This document shows positions 41,396 through 49,772 of a stretch of 64,000 nucleotides of DNA, piece by piece; the first letter of the stretch is position 1, and each line of letters starts with the position of its first letter. The notes beneath the pieces were generated by a model, which saw only the letters and a program-made list of their open reading frames with translations, ran no database searches and was not told where the DNA came from. A program made the position numbers and the translations under genes. This DNA is from Halothiobacillus sp. (GTDB lineage Bacteria; Pseudomonadota; Gammaproteobacteria; JAAZVP01): positions 1 through 64,000 of the forward strand of contig JAAZVP010000004.1 of the NCBI GenBank assembly GCA_018623495.1, given 5' to 3'.

Positions 41396-43087
41396 TTATC
41401 GGGCCGCCACGATCCGCGGCCGTCCGGCATCGACCCGCAGGCGTTGGTTGCGTTCCTCCAGGACCCGGTAGTCGGTGCGCTTGACGCTGTCGACGAAGAC
41501 CCATTCGCTCTCCACGGACGCGGGCGTGACGGTGACCGTCATGTAGCCGCGGTGCTCGGTGTCGGCGTAGGCCAGGGGTTCGATGAGCCGGACCAGGCCC
41601 GCGGCCACGGCGTCCGGGTCTTCCTCGGGGAAGTATTCCTCCAGGCCCGGCGAGGAGACCGAGCTGGTGGCGAACTCCACGCCCACCGGGTTGCCGTCGA
41701 TGTCGGCGAGGTCGCTGGCCCAGGCGTTGTGGGTGTCGCCGGCGAGGACGACCAGGTTTTTTTCCAGGGCGCGGGCCGTGCCCAGCAGGTTCTCGCGGGC
41801 AACGGGGTAGCCGTCCCAGGCATCGAGGTTGTAGGGGATGGCCGGCTGGGCGAGAACGGCCTGCTCGTCCGGGGTCAGGCTCTGCGGCGCGGTGGCCGCC
41901 TTCTGCAGCAGCGCGCTGTAGTCGGCAAAGCCCACCTGGCCGGTGACCAGCGGGGCGGGGATCTCCATGCGGCCCATCAGCACCTGCTGGCCCAGCAGTT
42001 GCCAGGTGGCCGTGGAGGCCGCCATGCGGCCCTGCAGCCATGCCATCTGCTCGGCCCCCAGCAGTTCGCGGGCGGGATCGGAGAGGGCGGCGGTGAAGGC
42101 CGCGGCGTCCAGCGTGCCGGTGGCCGGGTCGATGAACTCGGCGTAGTCCAGCTGTCGGTCGCGGGCGATCACGCGGGTGTCGAGCATGTAGAGCGAGGCC
42201 AGGTCGCCGAACTCGAAGCTGCGGTAGACGGCCTCGCGGCGTCCGTCGACGGGTTCGCGTACCGGCAGCCACTCGTAGTAGGCCCGGAGGGCCGCCGAGC
42301 GGCGGGCCGGGAAGGCGCCCTCGTCGGCGTCGTGGTTCTCGGCGCCGGCCGCCCAGGTGTCGTTGGCGATCTCGTGGTCGTCCCAGACGAGGATGAACGG
42401 CAGGGCGGCATGGATGGCCTGCAGGTCGGGGTCCCCGCGATACTGGGCGTAGCGGCGGCGGTAGTCCTCCAGCGTGAACAGTTCGCCGGCGGGCTCGGAG
42501 ACCCGGCCCATGGCCTCGGCATCGGCCGAGGCATAGCCGCCGACGCCGTACTCGTAGATGTAGTCGCCCAGGTGGATGGCGGCGTCCAGGTCGTCGCGAC
42601 GGGCGGCCTCGGCGTAGACGTGGAAGTGGCCCGCCGGGTAGTTGGAGCAGGAGAAGACGGCGAACCGCAGCGCCTCCACCCGGCCCACCGGCAGGGTCCG
42701 GGTGCGGCCGACGGGCGAGTGCCGGCCGCGGTGGCCGAAGCGGTAGTAGTAGCGCGTGCCGGGCAGCAGGCCGCTGACGTCGATCTTGACCGTGTAGTCC
42801 CGGGCGCGGCCGGTCACCGTGGTGCCCGAGGCGAGCACGTCGGTGAATCCGGCATCGGCCGCGATTTCCCAGTCGATGGCCACGTCCGCTTCCCGCGAGG
42901 GGGTGGCCCGCGTCCAGATCACCACGCCCTCGGCCCCGGGGTCGCCGCTGGCCACGCCGTGGTCGAACGTCACCTCGGCGGCGTCGTCACCCCCGCAGCC
43001 GGTCAGCGAGAGGCCGGTAGCGACGGCGGCGGTACCGATGGCGACGCCACGGATGAAGCGTCGGCGGGAGGGATCGTGGGCATGCAT
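41396..43087 (-). CDS. PhoD-like alkaline phosphatase, Tat-exported
   Basis: SRRRFIRGVAIGTAAVATGLSLTGC Tat/lipobox; FDHGVASGDPGAEGVVIWTRATP; HLGDYIYEYGVG; VLAGDTHNAW. Confidence 0.93.
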   Translation of the reverse strand: MHAHDPSRRRFIRGVAIGTAAVATGLSLTGCGGDDAAEVTFDHGVASGDPGAEGVVIWTRATPSREADVAIDWEIAADAGFTDVLASGTTVTGRARDYTVKIDVSGLLPGTRYYYRFGHRGRHSPVGRTRTLPVGRVEALRFAVFSCSNYPAGHFHVYAEAARRDDLDAAIHLGDYIYEYGVGGYASADAEAMGRVSEPAGELFTLEDYRRRYAQYRGDPDLQAIHAALPFILVWDDHEIANDTWAAGAENHDADEGAFPARRSAALRAYYEWLPVREPVDGRREAVYRSFEFGDLASLYMLDTRVIARDRQLDYAEFIDPATGTLDAAAFTAALSDPARELLGAEQMAWLQGRMAASTATWQLLGQQVLMGRMEIPAPLVTGQVGFADYSALLQKAATAPQSLTPDEQAVLAQPAIPYNLDAWDGYPVARENLLGTARALEKNLVVLAGDTHNAWASDLADIDGNPVGVEFATSSVSSPGLEEYFPEEDPDAVAAGLVRLIEPLAYADTEHRGYMTVTVTPASVESEWVFVDSVKRTDYRVLEERNQRLRVDAGRPRIVAAR

Positions 43088-43196
43088 GGCGCGTTCCTCG
43101 CTGCGGGATGGGGGATCGGGATGATCCGGGTATCCCATCAGCCGAATGCGGCAACGCCGTTGCAGGGCGGTTACGGGTCCGTGACAGTCGCCGGGT

Positions 43197-43931
43197 TCAG
43201 GGCGGGAACGCGTTGCCCTCGAAGTCGAAGCGGCCGCCGGAGTCCCCGGCTCCCAGCCCGTCGATCACGGCGAACAGCCGCTCGGCGGTGAACGCGGGGG
43301 TTTGCAGCTGGCCGGCCGGCAGGCGCGCCTGGAAGGGGCGGGAGAGGGCCGTGTCGGTGGTGCCGGGCTGGAGGCCGGCCACGATCACCGCCGAGCGGTT
43401 CATCGTCAGCTCGATGGCGAAGTTCTTGAGCAGCATGTTCAGCGCGGCCTTGCTGGCCCGGTAGCTGTGCCAGCCGCCGGAGCGGTTGTCGGTGATCGAT
43501 CCCAGCCTGGCCGAGAGCACGCCGATCCGGGTGGGGTGCTTGCGGTCGATACGATCGAGAAGCCGCGCCAGGAACAGGGCGGGCCCTACGGCATTGAGGC
43601 GATAGGCCGTCACCAGGTGCTCGGCCTCCAGCTCGCGGTAGCGTTTCTCCGGCCGGTGGGTCGGGTCGTGGAGCCAGCCGGTCGCCAGCAATGCGTGGTC
43701 CAGGGCCAGGTCCCGGGGCAGGCCCTCCAGGGCGAGGTCGATGCTTTCCGGGGCGGTGAGATCCAGGATCCCGCGGAGCTCGCCGTGGCGGGCCGGCGGA
43801 AGGCCCTCGGGATCGCGCCCCAGGGCGTGCACGCGCCAGCCGGGACGGACCCGGCGGAGGTGGTCGAAGTAGGCGCGGCCGATGCCGCCGCCGACCCCCA
43901 GGATCAGCGCGTTGCCGCCGGATTCGCTCAC
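43197..43931 (-). CDS. Short-chain dehydrogenase/reductase
   Basis: ILGVGGGIGRAYFDHL; YRASKAALNMLLKN. Confidence 0.9.
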   Translation of the reverse strand: MSESGGNALILGVGGGIGRAYFDHLRRVRPGWRVHALGRDPEGLPPARHGELRGILDLTAPESIDLALEGLPRDLALDHALLATGWLHDPTHRPEKRYRELEAEHLVTAYRLNAVGPALFLARLLDRIDRKHPTRIGVLSARLGSITDNRSGGWHSYRASKAALNMLLKNFAIELTMNRSAVIVAGLQPGTTDTALSRPFQARLPAGQLQTPAFTAERLFAVIDGLGAGDSGGRFDFEGNAFPP

Positions 43932-43956
43932 AGGGCTGTCTCCGTCGGGGAAGGCT

Positions 43957-44511
43957 TCAGGCGCGCGAGCGCAGGACCAGCGAGCTCAGGTCGCGGGCGC
44001 CCGAGCTGCGGATATGGCGTTCCAGCAGCGCCAGGGCCGGCTGGAAACGGCGCTCGTCGTCGAAACCGCTGTCGCGCTCGGCCGCGCGCATCTCGGCGTA
44101 GAGTCGTTCCCACTGCTCGATCAGGTCGCGCTGCGGGAGGAAGCGGGCCGAGGTGTAGCCGACGATGCCGCCGTCGCCGCGGATGGGCGCGAAGCGTGCC
44201 AGCACCCAGTAGTGGTCCCCGTTCTTGGCGCGGTTCTTGGTGAAGCCGTAGAACTCGTCCCCCGCCTGCAGGTGTTTCCACATGCTGTAATAGATGCTGT
44301 CGGGCATGTCCGGGTGGCGCAGGATGTTGTGTGGCTGGCCGACGAGTTCCTCGCGCGAGAAACCGGAGATCTCGGCCAGCGAGCGGCTTGCCTGGGTGAT
44401 GAAGCCCGCGAGGTCGGTCTTGGACTGGATGGCCCGCCGGCCGCTGATTTCCACTTCGCGGCCGGTGACGCGGGTCACGTCCACGGGCGGGGTGTGTCCG
44501 CTGGTGAGCAC
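43957..44511 (-). CDS. PAS-domain-only protein (Aer-like PAS)
   Basis: FITQASRSLAEISGFSREELVGQPHNILRHPDMPDSIYYSMWKHLQAGDEFYGFTKNRAKNGDHYWVLARFAPI. Confidence 0.85.
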   Translation of the reverse strand: MLTSGHTPPVDVTRVTGREVEISGRRAIQSKTDLAGFITQASRSLAEISGFSREELVGQPHNILRHPDMPDSIYYSMWKHLQAGDEFYGFTKNRAKNGDHYWVLARFAPIRGDGGIVGYTSARFLPQRDLIEQWERLYAEMRAAERDSGFDDERRFQPALALLERHIRSSGARDLSSLVLRSRA

Positions 44512-44618
44512 CTGAGTCCCTCCAGGTCGAAGAATGGATTCACCCCATGATAAAAGGGTTTCGGTGGGGGTTAAAGCGCCGGGCCGGTTCAGGGCGATCG
44601 TTGCAGGGGAACGGCGAT

Positions 44619-44911
44619 GAGCGAACCTGCTGGTACTACTCGGTGACCTCGACCCGGACCGGCCCCTGGAGGTGGAGTTGGCGCGGCGGGTGGAGGCGGA
44701 TGTCGCGATCCGCTGGGTCGCCGGCAACCCCGACACCGAGACCGAGGCCTGCGTCGATCATCTCTTCGGCTCGGCGCTGGCCGAGGGCAACCCCGACGGC
44801 CGGGTCGAGACCCTCGCGGGGTTGCGTGTTGCCGGGCCGGGCGGGGTGTTTCGCGGGGGGCATCCGCGTGGACGGCCTGGGGCAGGCGGGCTCGCGGTGG
44901 CTGGCGGCCTG
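44619..44911 (+). pseudogene. Remnant of a metallophosphoesterase gene
   Basis: LLVLLGDLDPDRPLEVELARRVEADVAIRWVAGNPDTETEACVDHLFGSALAEGNPDGRVETLAGLRVAGPGGVFRGG; GNHD-like motif reads GNPD; in-frame stop at the 5' side. Confidence 0.55.
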
Positions 44912-44960
44912 ATTCCCGGCCCGAGGCGCTACACTACCGGGAAAACACCGGAGTGCCCGC

Positions 44961-45713
44961 ATGAATCGACGAATGCTCCTGCTCGCCCTGCCGCTGGCCT
45001 GGGCCTGCGCGTCGGCCGAGGCCGGCTGGCGGGACTGGCTGGATTCCGCCCGTGACACCCTGGACGGCAGCGGGGACAGCGGCGATCCGGCGGCAGCCGG
45101 GATCACCGATGCCGAGGTGGCCGACGGCCTGCGGGCGGCCCTGGTCCAGGGGGCGGAGCGCGCCGTGGACACCCTGGGGCGGGAAGGCGGTTTCCTCGAC
45201 GACCCCCGGGTGCGCATCGGCATCCCCGAGCCGCTGACCCCGGTGGCCCGCACCTTGCGGGCCGTGGGCCAGGGGGAGCGGGTGGAAGCCTTCGAGCGGC
45301 GACTCAACCGGGCCGCGGAAGCGGCCGTGCCTGCCGCCCGCGAGGTGGTGGTGGCAGGCATCCGCGGGATGACCCTCGCCGATGCCCGGGGCATCCTCCA
45401 GGGCGGCGACACGGCCGCCACCGACTACCTGCGGCGCACCGGCGGTGACCGCATCCGGGAAAGGATGCGCCCGCTGGTGGAAGAGGCCACCCGCGAAGCG
45501 GAAGTGACCCGCTACTACAAGGCGGTCCACGAGCAGGCCGAGAAGTTCGCCGGTGGCGTGGTGGACCTGGAGGGCCTGGACATCGACGCCCATGTCACCG
45601 AGCAGGCCACCGAGGCGCTTTTCCGGCTGATCGCCGAGGAAGAACGACGGATCCGCGAGGATCCCGTGGCGCGGGGCAGCGAGCTGCTGCAGCGTGTCTT
45701 CGGTGGCGGCTGA
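44961..45713 (+). CDS. DUF4197 family exported protein
   Basis: Signal peptide; GLRAALVQGAERAVDTLGREGGFLDDPRVRIGIPEPL. Confidence 0.88.
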   Translation: MNRRMLLLALPLAWACASAEAGWRDWLDSARDTLDGSGDSGDPAAAGITDAEVADGLRAALVQGAERAVDTLGREGGFLDDPRVRIGIPEPLTPVARTLRAVGQGERVEAFERRLNRAAEAAVPAAREVVVAGIRGMTLADARGILQGGDTAATDYLRRTGGDRIRERMRPLVEEATREAEVTRYYKAVHEQAEKFAGGVVDLEGLDIDAHVTEQATEALFRLIAEEERRIREDPVARGSELLQRVFGGG

Positions 45714-45762
45714 ACCCTGCCGCTGCCCGGTCTTTCAATCGACTGCGAAGGGGAGAGGACGG

Positions 45763-46014
45763 ATGGGGCTGTTTTCCTGGATCATCCTGGGCCTGCTGGC
45801 CGGTTTCCTGGCCCGCCGGCTCCTCCCGGGGATCGCCTCGGGCGGGTTGTTGACCACCCTGGTCCTGGGGGTGGTGGGGGCCCTGGTTGGCGGTTACCTC
45901 GGCACGCTGATCGGCTTCGGAGAGGTCGCCGGTCTCGACCCGGTCAGCCTGTTGCTGGCCGTGTTCGGCGCGGTGCTGGTACTGGCCGGCTACAAGCTCA
46001 TTCGCCGGATCTAG
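45763..46014 (+). CDS. GlsB/YeaQ/YmgE-type small membrane protein
   Basis: SWIILGLLAGFLARRLLPG...LLTTLVLGVVGALVGGYLG. Confidence 0.82.
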   Translation: MGLFSWIILGLLAGFLARRLLPGIASGGLLTTLVLGVVGALVGGYLGTLIGFGEVAGLDPVSLLLAVFGAVLVLAGYKLIRRI

Positions 46015-46015
46015 A

Positions 46016-46714
46016 ATGAACGGCGGGCAGACAGGGGACGAGAAAAGGCCGGGCACGGGCCCGCTCCAGGTGCTCGCCATCGTGCTGGTCACGGTTCTGG
46101 TGACCGTGGCGGGCACCTGGTGGGTGCTCGAGACCTATGTCTTCGTCAGCGAATTCGAGCCGGTGGAGCTGCAGGCGGAGGAGCGCCGTGTCCTGGACGG
46201 CAAGCTGCGCGCCCTGGGGATTCGGCCCGAAGACGGCCCCCGGGACCGCTTGGCGCCGTCCGCCGAGGCATTCGACGAACAGGGGCGGCTCCAACCCCGG
46301 CCCTACAGCGAGGCCGGCGCGCCGCGCGAGGTGCGTTTCGACGAGCGCGAGCTCAACGCCCTGCTGGCCAACAACACCGACCTGGCCCGCAGGATGGCCG
46401 TCGACCTCTCCGATGACCTGGTCAGCGTCAGGCTGCTGGTGCCGGTGGATCCCGCCTTCCCCGTGCTGGGTGGCCGGACCCTGCGGGTCGATGCCGGCGT
46501 CGAGGTCCGTTACACCGGCGAGCGGCCCGCGGTGATGGTGCGTGGCGTGAGCCTGATGGGCGTGCCGTTGCCCGCGGCCTGGCTGGGCGGGCTGAAGAAC
46601 GTCGACCTGGTGGAGCAGTACGGCGCCCGCCCGGGTTTCTGGCAGTCCTTTTCCGCGGGCGTGGAGGATGTCGTCGTGGAAGAGGGCAGGCTGACGGTGA
46701 AGCTGCGCGAGTAG
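46016..46714 (+). CDS. Membrane-anchored hypothetical protein
   Basis: N-terminal TM segment; complete ORF directly after the GlsB-like gene. Confidence 0.7.
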   Translation: MNGGQTGDEKRPGTGPLQVLAIVLVTVLVTVAGTWWVLETYVFVSEFEPVELQAEERRVLDGKLRALGIRPEDGPRDRLAPSAEAFDEQGRLQPRPYSEAGAPREVRFDERELNALLANNTDLARRMAVDLSDDLVSVRLLVPVDPAFPVLGGRTLRVDAGVEVRYTGERPAVMVRGVSLMGVPLPAAWLGGLKNVDLVEQYGARPGFWQSFSAGVEDVVVEEGRLTVKLRE

Positions 46715-46724
46715 GGCGTTCCGG

Positions 46725-48347
46725 TCAGGTCTTGAACTCGCGGGCGATGCCGTCGAGCCGCTCGGCCAGCGCGGCGACCTCCTGGGTGGCCGTGGCCGAG
46801 TCCCCGGCGCCCGCGGCGGTCTGGCGGGTGATCTCGCGGATGGTCTCGATATTCTCGTTCACCCGGGTCATCAGGCCCGACTGGCGCTCGGCGTCGGCGA
46901 GGATGTGCTCGTTGCGCCGGGCGATGGCGTCGACCGCCTCGCGGATCGCGTCCAGGGCCTGTGCCGCCCGCCGGGACTCCGCGACGCTGGTCCGGGCCTG
47001 CTCGGTGCCCTCGCTCATGGCCCGGCGGGCGTTCTCGGAGAGCTGCTCCAGGCGCTCGAGGGTGTCGCGGATGGCGTGGGTGGACTCCTGGGTCCGCTGC
47101 GACAGGCTGCGCACCTCCTCGGCGACCACCGCGAAGCCGCGGCCTTCCTCGCCGGCGCGGGCGGCCTCGATGGCGGCGTTCAGCGCCAGCAGGTTGGTCT
47201 GCTCGGCGATGTCGGTGATCGAGGCGAGGATGCCGCCGATCTTCTCCACCCCGCCGGCGAGTTCGCCCACGGCGTGGTCCGCTCCTTCCACCCGCTCGGC
47301 GAGCCCGGAGATCCCCTCGGCCACCTGGCTCACCTGTCGCTGGCCGGTGTCGGTCTGGCCACGGGCCTCGATCGCCTCCTGGCTGGCCTCGCGGGCATTG
47401 TCCGTGGTCGTGCGCGTCGCCTCCGAGACCGCTCCCATCCGTTCCACCAGCTGGCCGGTGTCGCCTTCCTGTGACTGCATCCCCTGGCGGGTCTGGTCGA
47501 CGATCCGTTGCAGGTCGTGGGCGGTGTGGGTGACATCGCCGGTGGCCCGCATGAGGTCGCCGAGGATGGCCTGGAAGTGGTCGAGCATGTGGTCCACGGC
47601 ATCCCCCACGCCCTGGAACTCGTCCCGGGTCTCGAGGTGGACCCGGGGGCGGAGGTCGGTGTTCTCGTCGACGGCGGTCATGGTGCCCTGGAGATGGCGC
47701 AGCGGCCGGATCACCACGCGGTAGAGCACCCAGCCCACCAGTACCAGCCCCACGGCGAAGATCGCCAGGTTGATGCCCGCGGCGGTCCACAGCTGGCGGC
47801 GCATCTCGGCGTCGCGCCCGGCCAGCGAGAAGTCGAGCCGCGCCGCACCCAGGACCGCGCCCTCGGGCGCCGTGTGGCAGGTGGTGCAGTCGGTGCCCTT
47901 GTAGTCCTTGCTGTTGACGAAGGGCTGGACGAGGGTGAGCACCCGCTCGCCGTCGCGGCGATCCCAGCGCACGATCGATTCGCCGTCCAGGCCGCGGCGG
48001 TCGAGGTTGTCCTGCGGCCGTTCGCTGGGCAGGCCGGGGCCGAAGCTCTCGCTGACCGCCTCGCTGCGCAGCATGCGCAGATCGAGGATCTCCTCGCGCC
48101 GGAGCAGCTTTTCGCGCGGCACCTCGCGCTGGCTCATGGTGCCCGTGTACATCATGGCATTGAGGCCGTCGAGGTAGCTGCTGACGATGTCGCGCGCCTG
48201 GCTCTCGGCGGTCTCCACCGCCTGCTGCTTCTGTTGGTGGGCGGAGTAGAGCAGCGCCAGGCCGATGGCGGCGAGAAAGATCAGCGCCACCGGCGCCAGG
48301 ATCTTGAGCTGGACGGAGATGAAGCGGGTGCCTGTTTTTCCGGACAT
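46725..48347 (-). CDS. Methyl-accepting chemotaxis protein with CxxCH sensor domain
   Basis: Signalling tip [43 protein letters not shown] (first residues approximate); HAMP; periplasmic [23 protein letters not shown]. Confidence 0.94.
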   Translation of the reverse strand: MSGKTGTRFISVQLKILAPVALIFLAAIGLALLYSAHQQKQQAVETAESQARDIVSSYLDGLNAMMYTGTMSQREVPREKLLRREEILDLRMLRSEAVSESFGPGLPSERPQDNLDRRGLDGESIVRWDRRDGERVLTLVQPFVNSKDYKGTDCTTCHTAPEGAVLGAARLDFSLAGRDAEMRRQLWTAAGINLAIFAVGLVLVGWVLYRVVIRPLRHLQGTMTAVDENTDLRPRVHLETRDEFQGVGDAVDHMLDHFQAILGDLMRATGDVTHTAHDLQRIVDQTRQGMQSQEGDTGQLVERMGAVSEATRTTTDNAREASQEAIEARGQTDTGQRQVSQVAEGISGLAERVEGADHAVGELAGGVEKIGGILASITDIAEQTNLLALNAAIEAARAGEEGRGFAVVAEEVRSLSQRTQESTHAIRDTLERLEQLSENARRAMSEGTEQARTSVAESRRAAQALDAIREAVDAIARRNEHILADAERQSGLMTRVNENIETIREITRQTAAGAGDSATATQEVAALAERLDGIAREFKT

Positions 48348-48422
48348 GGATCGGCCGCGTGGTTGACTGTCTGTCCCGTTATCGGCGGGAGGCAGCGATC
48401 CCTGAGCCTCCGGGGCGTTTCG

Positions 48423-49772
48423 TCAGTCGCCGCTGCCCGGGGGCCGGCGCAGGAGCTGGCGCACCATCCAGGCCAGTATCGACAGCCCGCCGAGCAGGAC
48501 CCCCCAGAGCACCACCCGGGACCAGGGAAAGGGCGCTCGGGGCGGTTGCAGCCGCCCGGCACCGCCCAGGGCGAAGGGTTCGCCCGCGGTGGCGGGGCCG
48601 GCGAGTCGCTCGCGCTCGCCGCCGTCGAGACCGGCCAGCAGCCCCGCGGCCGGCCGGTGGTGGCGCGTCGATTCGTGGCTGCCCCAGGCGAGGGTGTAGG
48701 GCCCGGGTCCCTCGGCCACGAAGGTCAGCCGATGGGCCACCCAGCCCAGGGCGAGTACCGGGGGCCGGCCGGGGTCCGGTTCCAGTGCCAGGCGCCACTG
48801 CCGGTCGCCGTTGGGCGGGAAGGCCAGCGGGTCGCTTTCCAGCACCAGGCCGTCATGCGCCAGCCGGTGGGCGCCGCCCCGTGCCCGCGGCTGCCACGGC
48901 GCCGCGGCCGTCGGCCGCGACTCCAGGCGCAGCTGGCGGACGAAGTTGCGGGCGTCGCTCTCCAGCCGCGCCCGGTCCACGGGGAATCGGCCGCCGATGT
49001 CCAGCCGGTAGCCGTCGGCCGGGTCGGCTGCACGTCGCGGCGCCGGTCTCAGCCAGTTGCGGGGCCGCGGGGCCTGGCGGGGCTCGAAGCCGGCCTCGAC
49101 GCCTTCGAGGGTGACTTCGGCGAGCGCCGTCGGCCAGTCGATGCGCAGGTAGCGGGCCTCGGTCGGCGGGAGGTCGATGCGCCGCCGAACCAGCCGCGTC
49201 CCGTCGGCCGCGAGGTCGGCCACCGCCGCCCTCGCCACCAGCTTCCGCCAGTCGGCGAGGTCGTCGCCGGCGAATACCGCCAGCCGGCCGGCGAAGCCCG
49301 CGTCGGTCGGCCGCTGCCACTGCAGGGTGATCCGGGTGGGTGGCGACTCCAGACCGCCGAGGTCCACCACCCAGGCGGTGACCCGGTCGCGGGTGGCGGA
49401 TTCGTCGTCGCTGCGGATCAGGGTGCCGTCGTCCCGGGTGATGATCTCCAGCCGCCGGCTCCCGGACTGCCCCTGCACGCGCAGCGGGAAGGCCGGCAGT
49501 TCCACGGCCGCCGGCGCCGTCCCGGGCCGCGTTCGGGGGTGGGTCAGGCGCAATGGAACCGGCTGGCCGTCGGCGTTGAATACCGCCAGATCGTCCAGCC
49601 GGGGACTGACCGCGTCGCGGTAGACCGCCGTCGGCACCTCCAGCGAGCGGATCGGCGCGCTGCCCGGGGTCGCGAGCTCGGCACCGAAGGCGAAGTCCGT
49701 GGGCTCGATGGCCGCGGCCGGGCCGGCAGCGAGGAGGACGGCCAGGGCGAGCAGGGCGTCAATCCGGGACAT
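48423..49772 (-). CDS. DUF3999 family protein
   Basis: Signal peptide, EPTDFAFGAELATPGSAPIRSLEVPTAVYRDAVSPRLDDLAVFNADGQPVP; next to the DUF2339 gene. Confidence 0.85.
   Translation of the reverse strand: MSRIDALLALAVLLAAGPAAAIEPTDFAFGAELATPGSAPIRSLEVPTAVYRDAVSPRLDDLAVFNADGQPVPLRLTHPRTRPGTAPAAVELPAFPLRVQGQSGSRRLEIITRDDGTLIRSDDESATRDRVTAWVVDLGGLESPPTRITLQWQRPTDAGFAGRLAVFAGDDLADWRKLVARAAVADLAADGTRLVRRRIDLPPTEARYLRIDWPTALAEVTLEGVEAGFEPRQAPRPRNWLRPAPRRAADPADGYRLDIGGRFPVDRARLESDARNFVRQLRLESRPTAAAPWQPRARGGAHRLAHDGLVLESDPLAFPPNGDRQWRLALEPDPGRPPVLALGWVAHRLTFVAEGPGPYTLAWGSHESTRHHRPAAGLLAGLDGGERERLAGPATAGEPFALGGAGRLQPPRAPFPWSRVVLWGVLLGGLSILAWMVRQLLRRPPGSGD

Noticed and set aside
40056-43087. Sulfatase and PhoD phosphatase as a dedicated ester-scavenging island
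   Set aside because: Both are common families and adjacency alone is weak evidence; no transporter or regulator links them.
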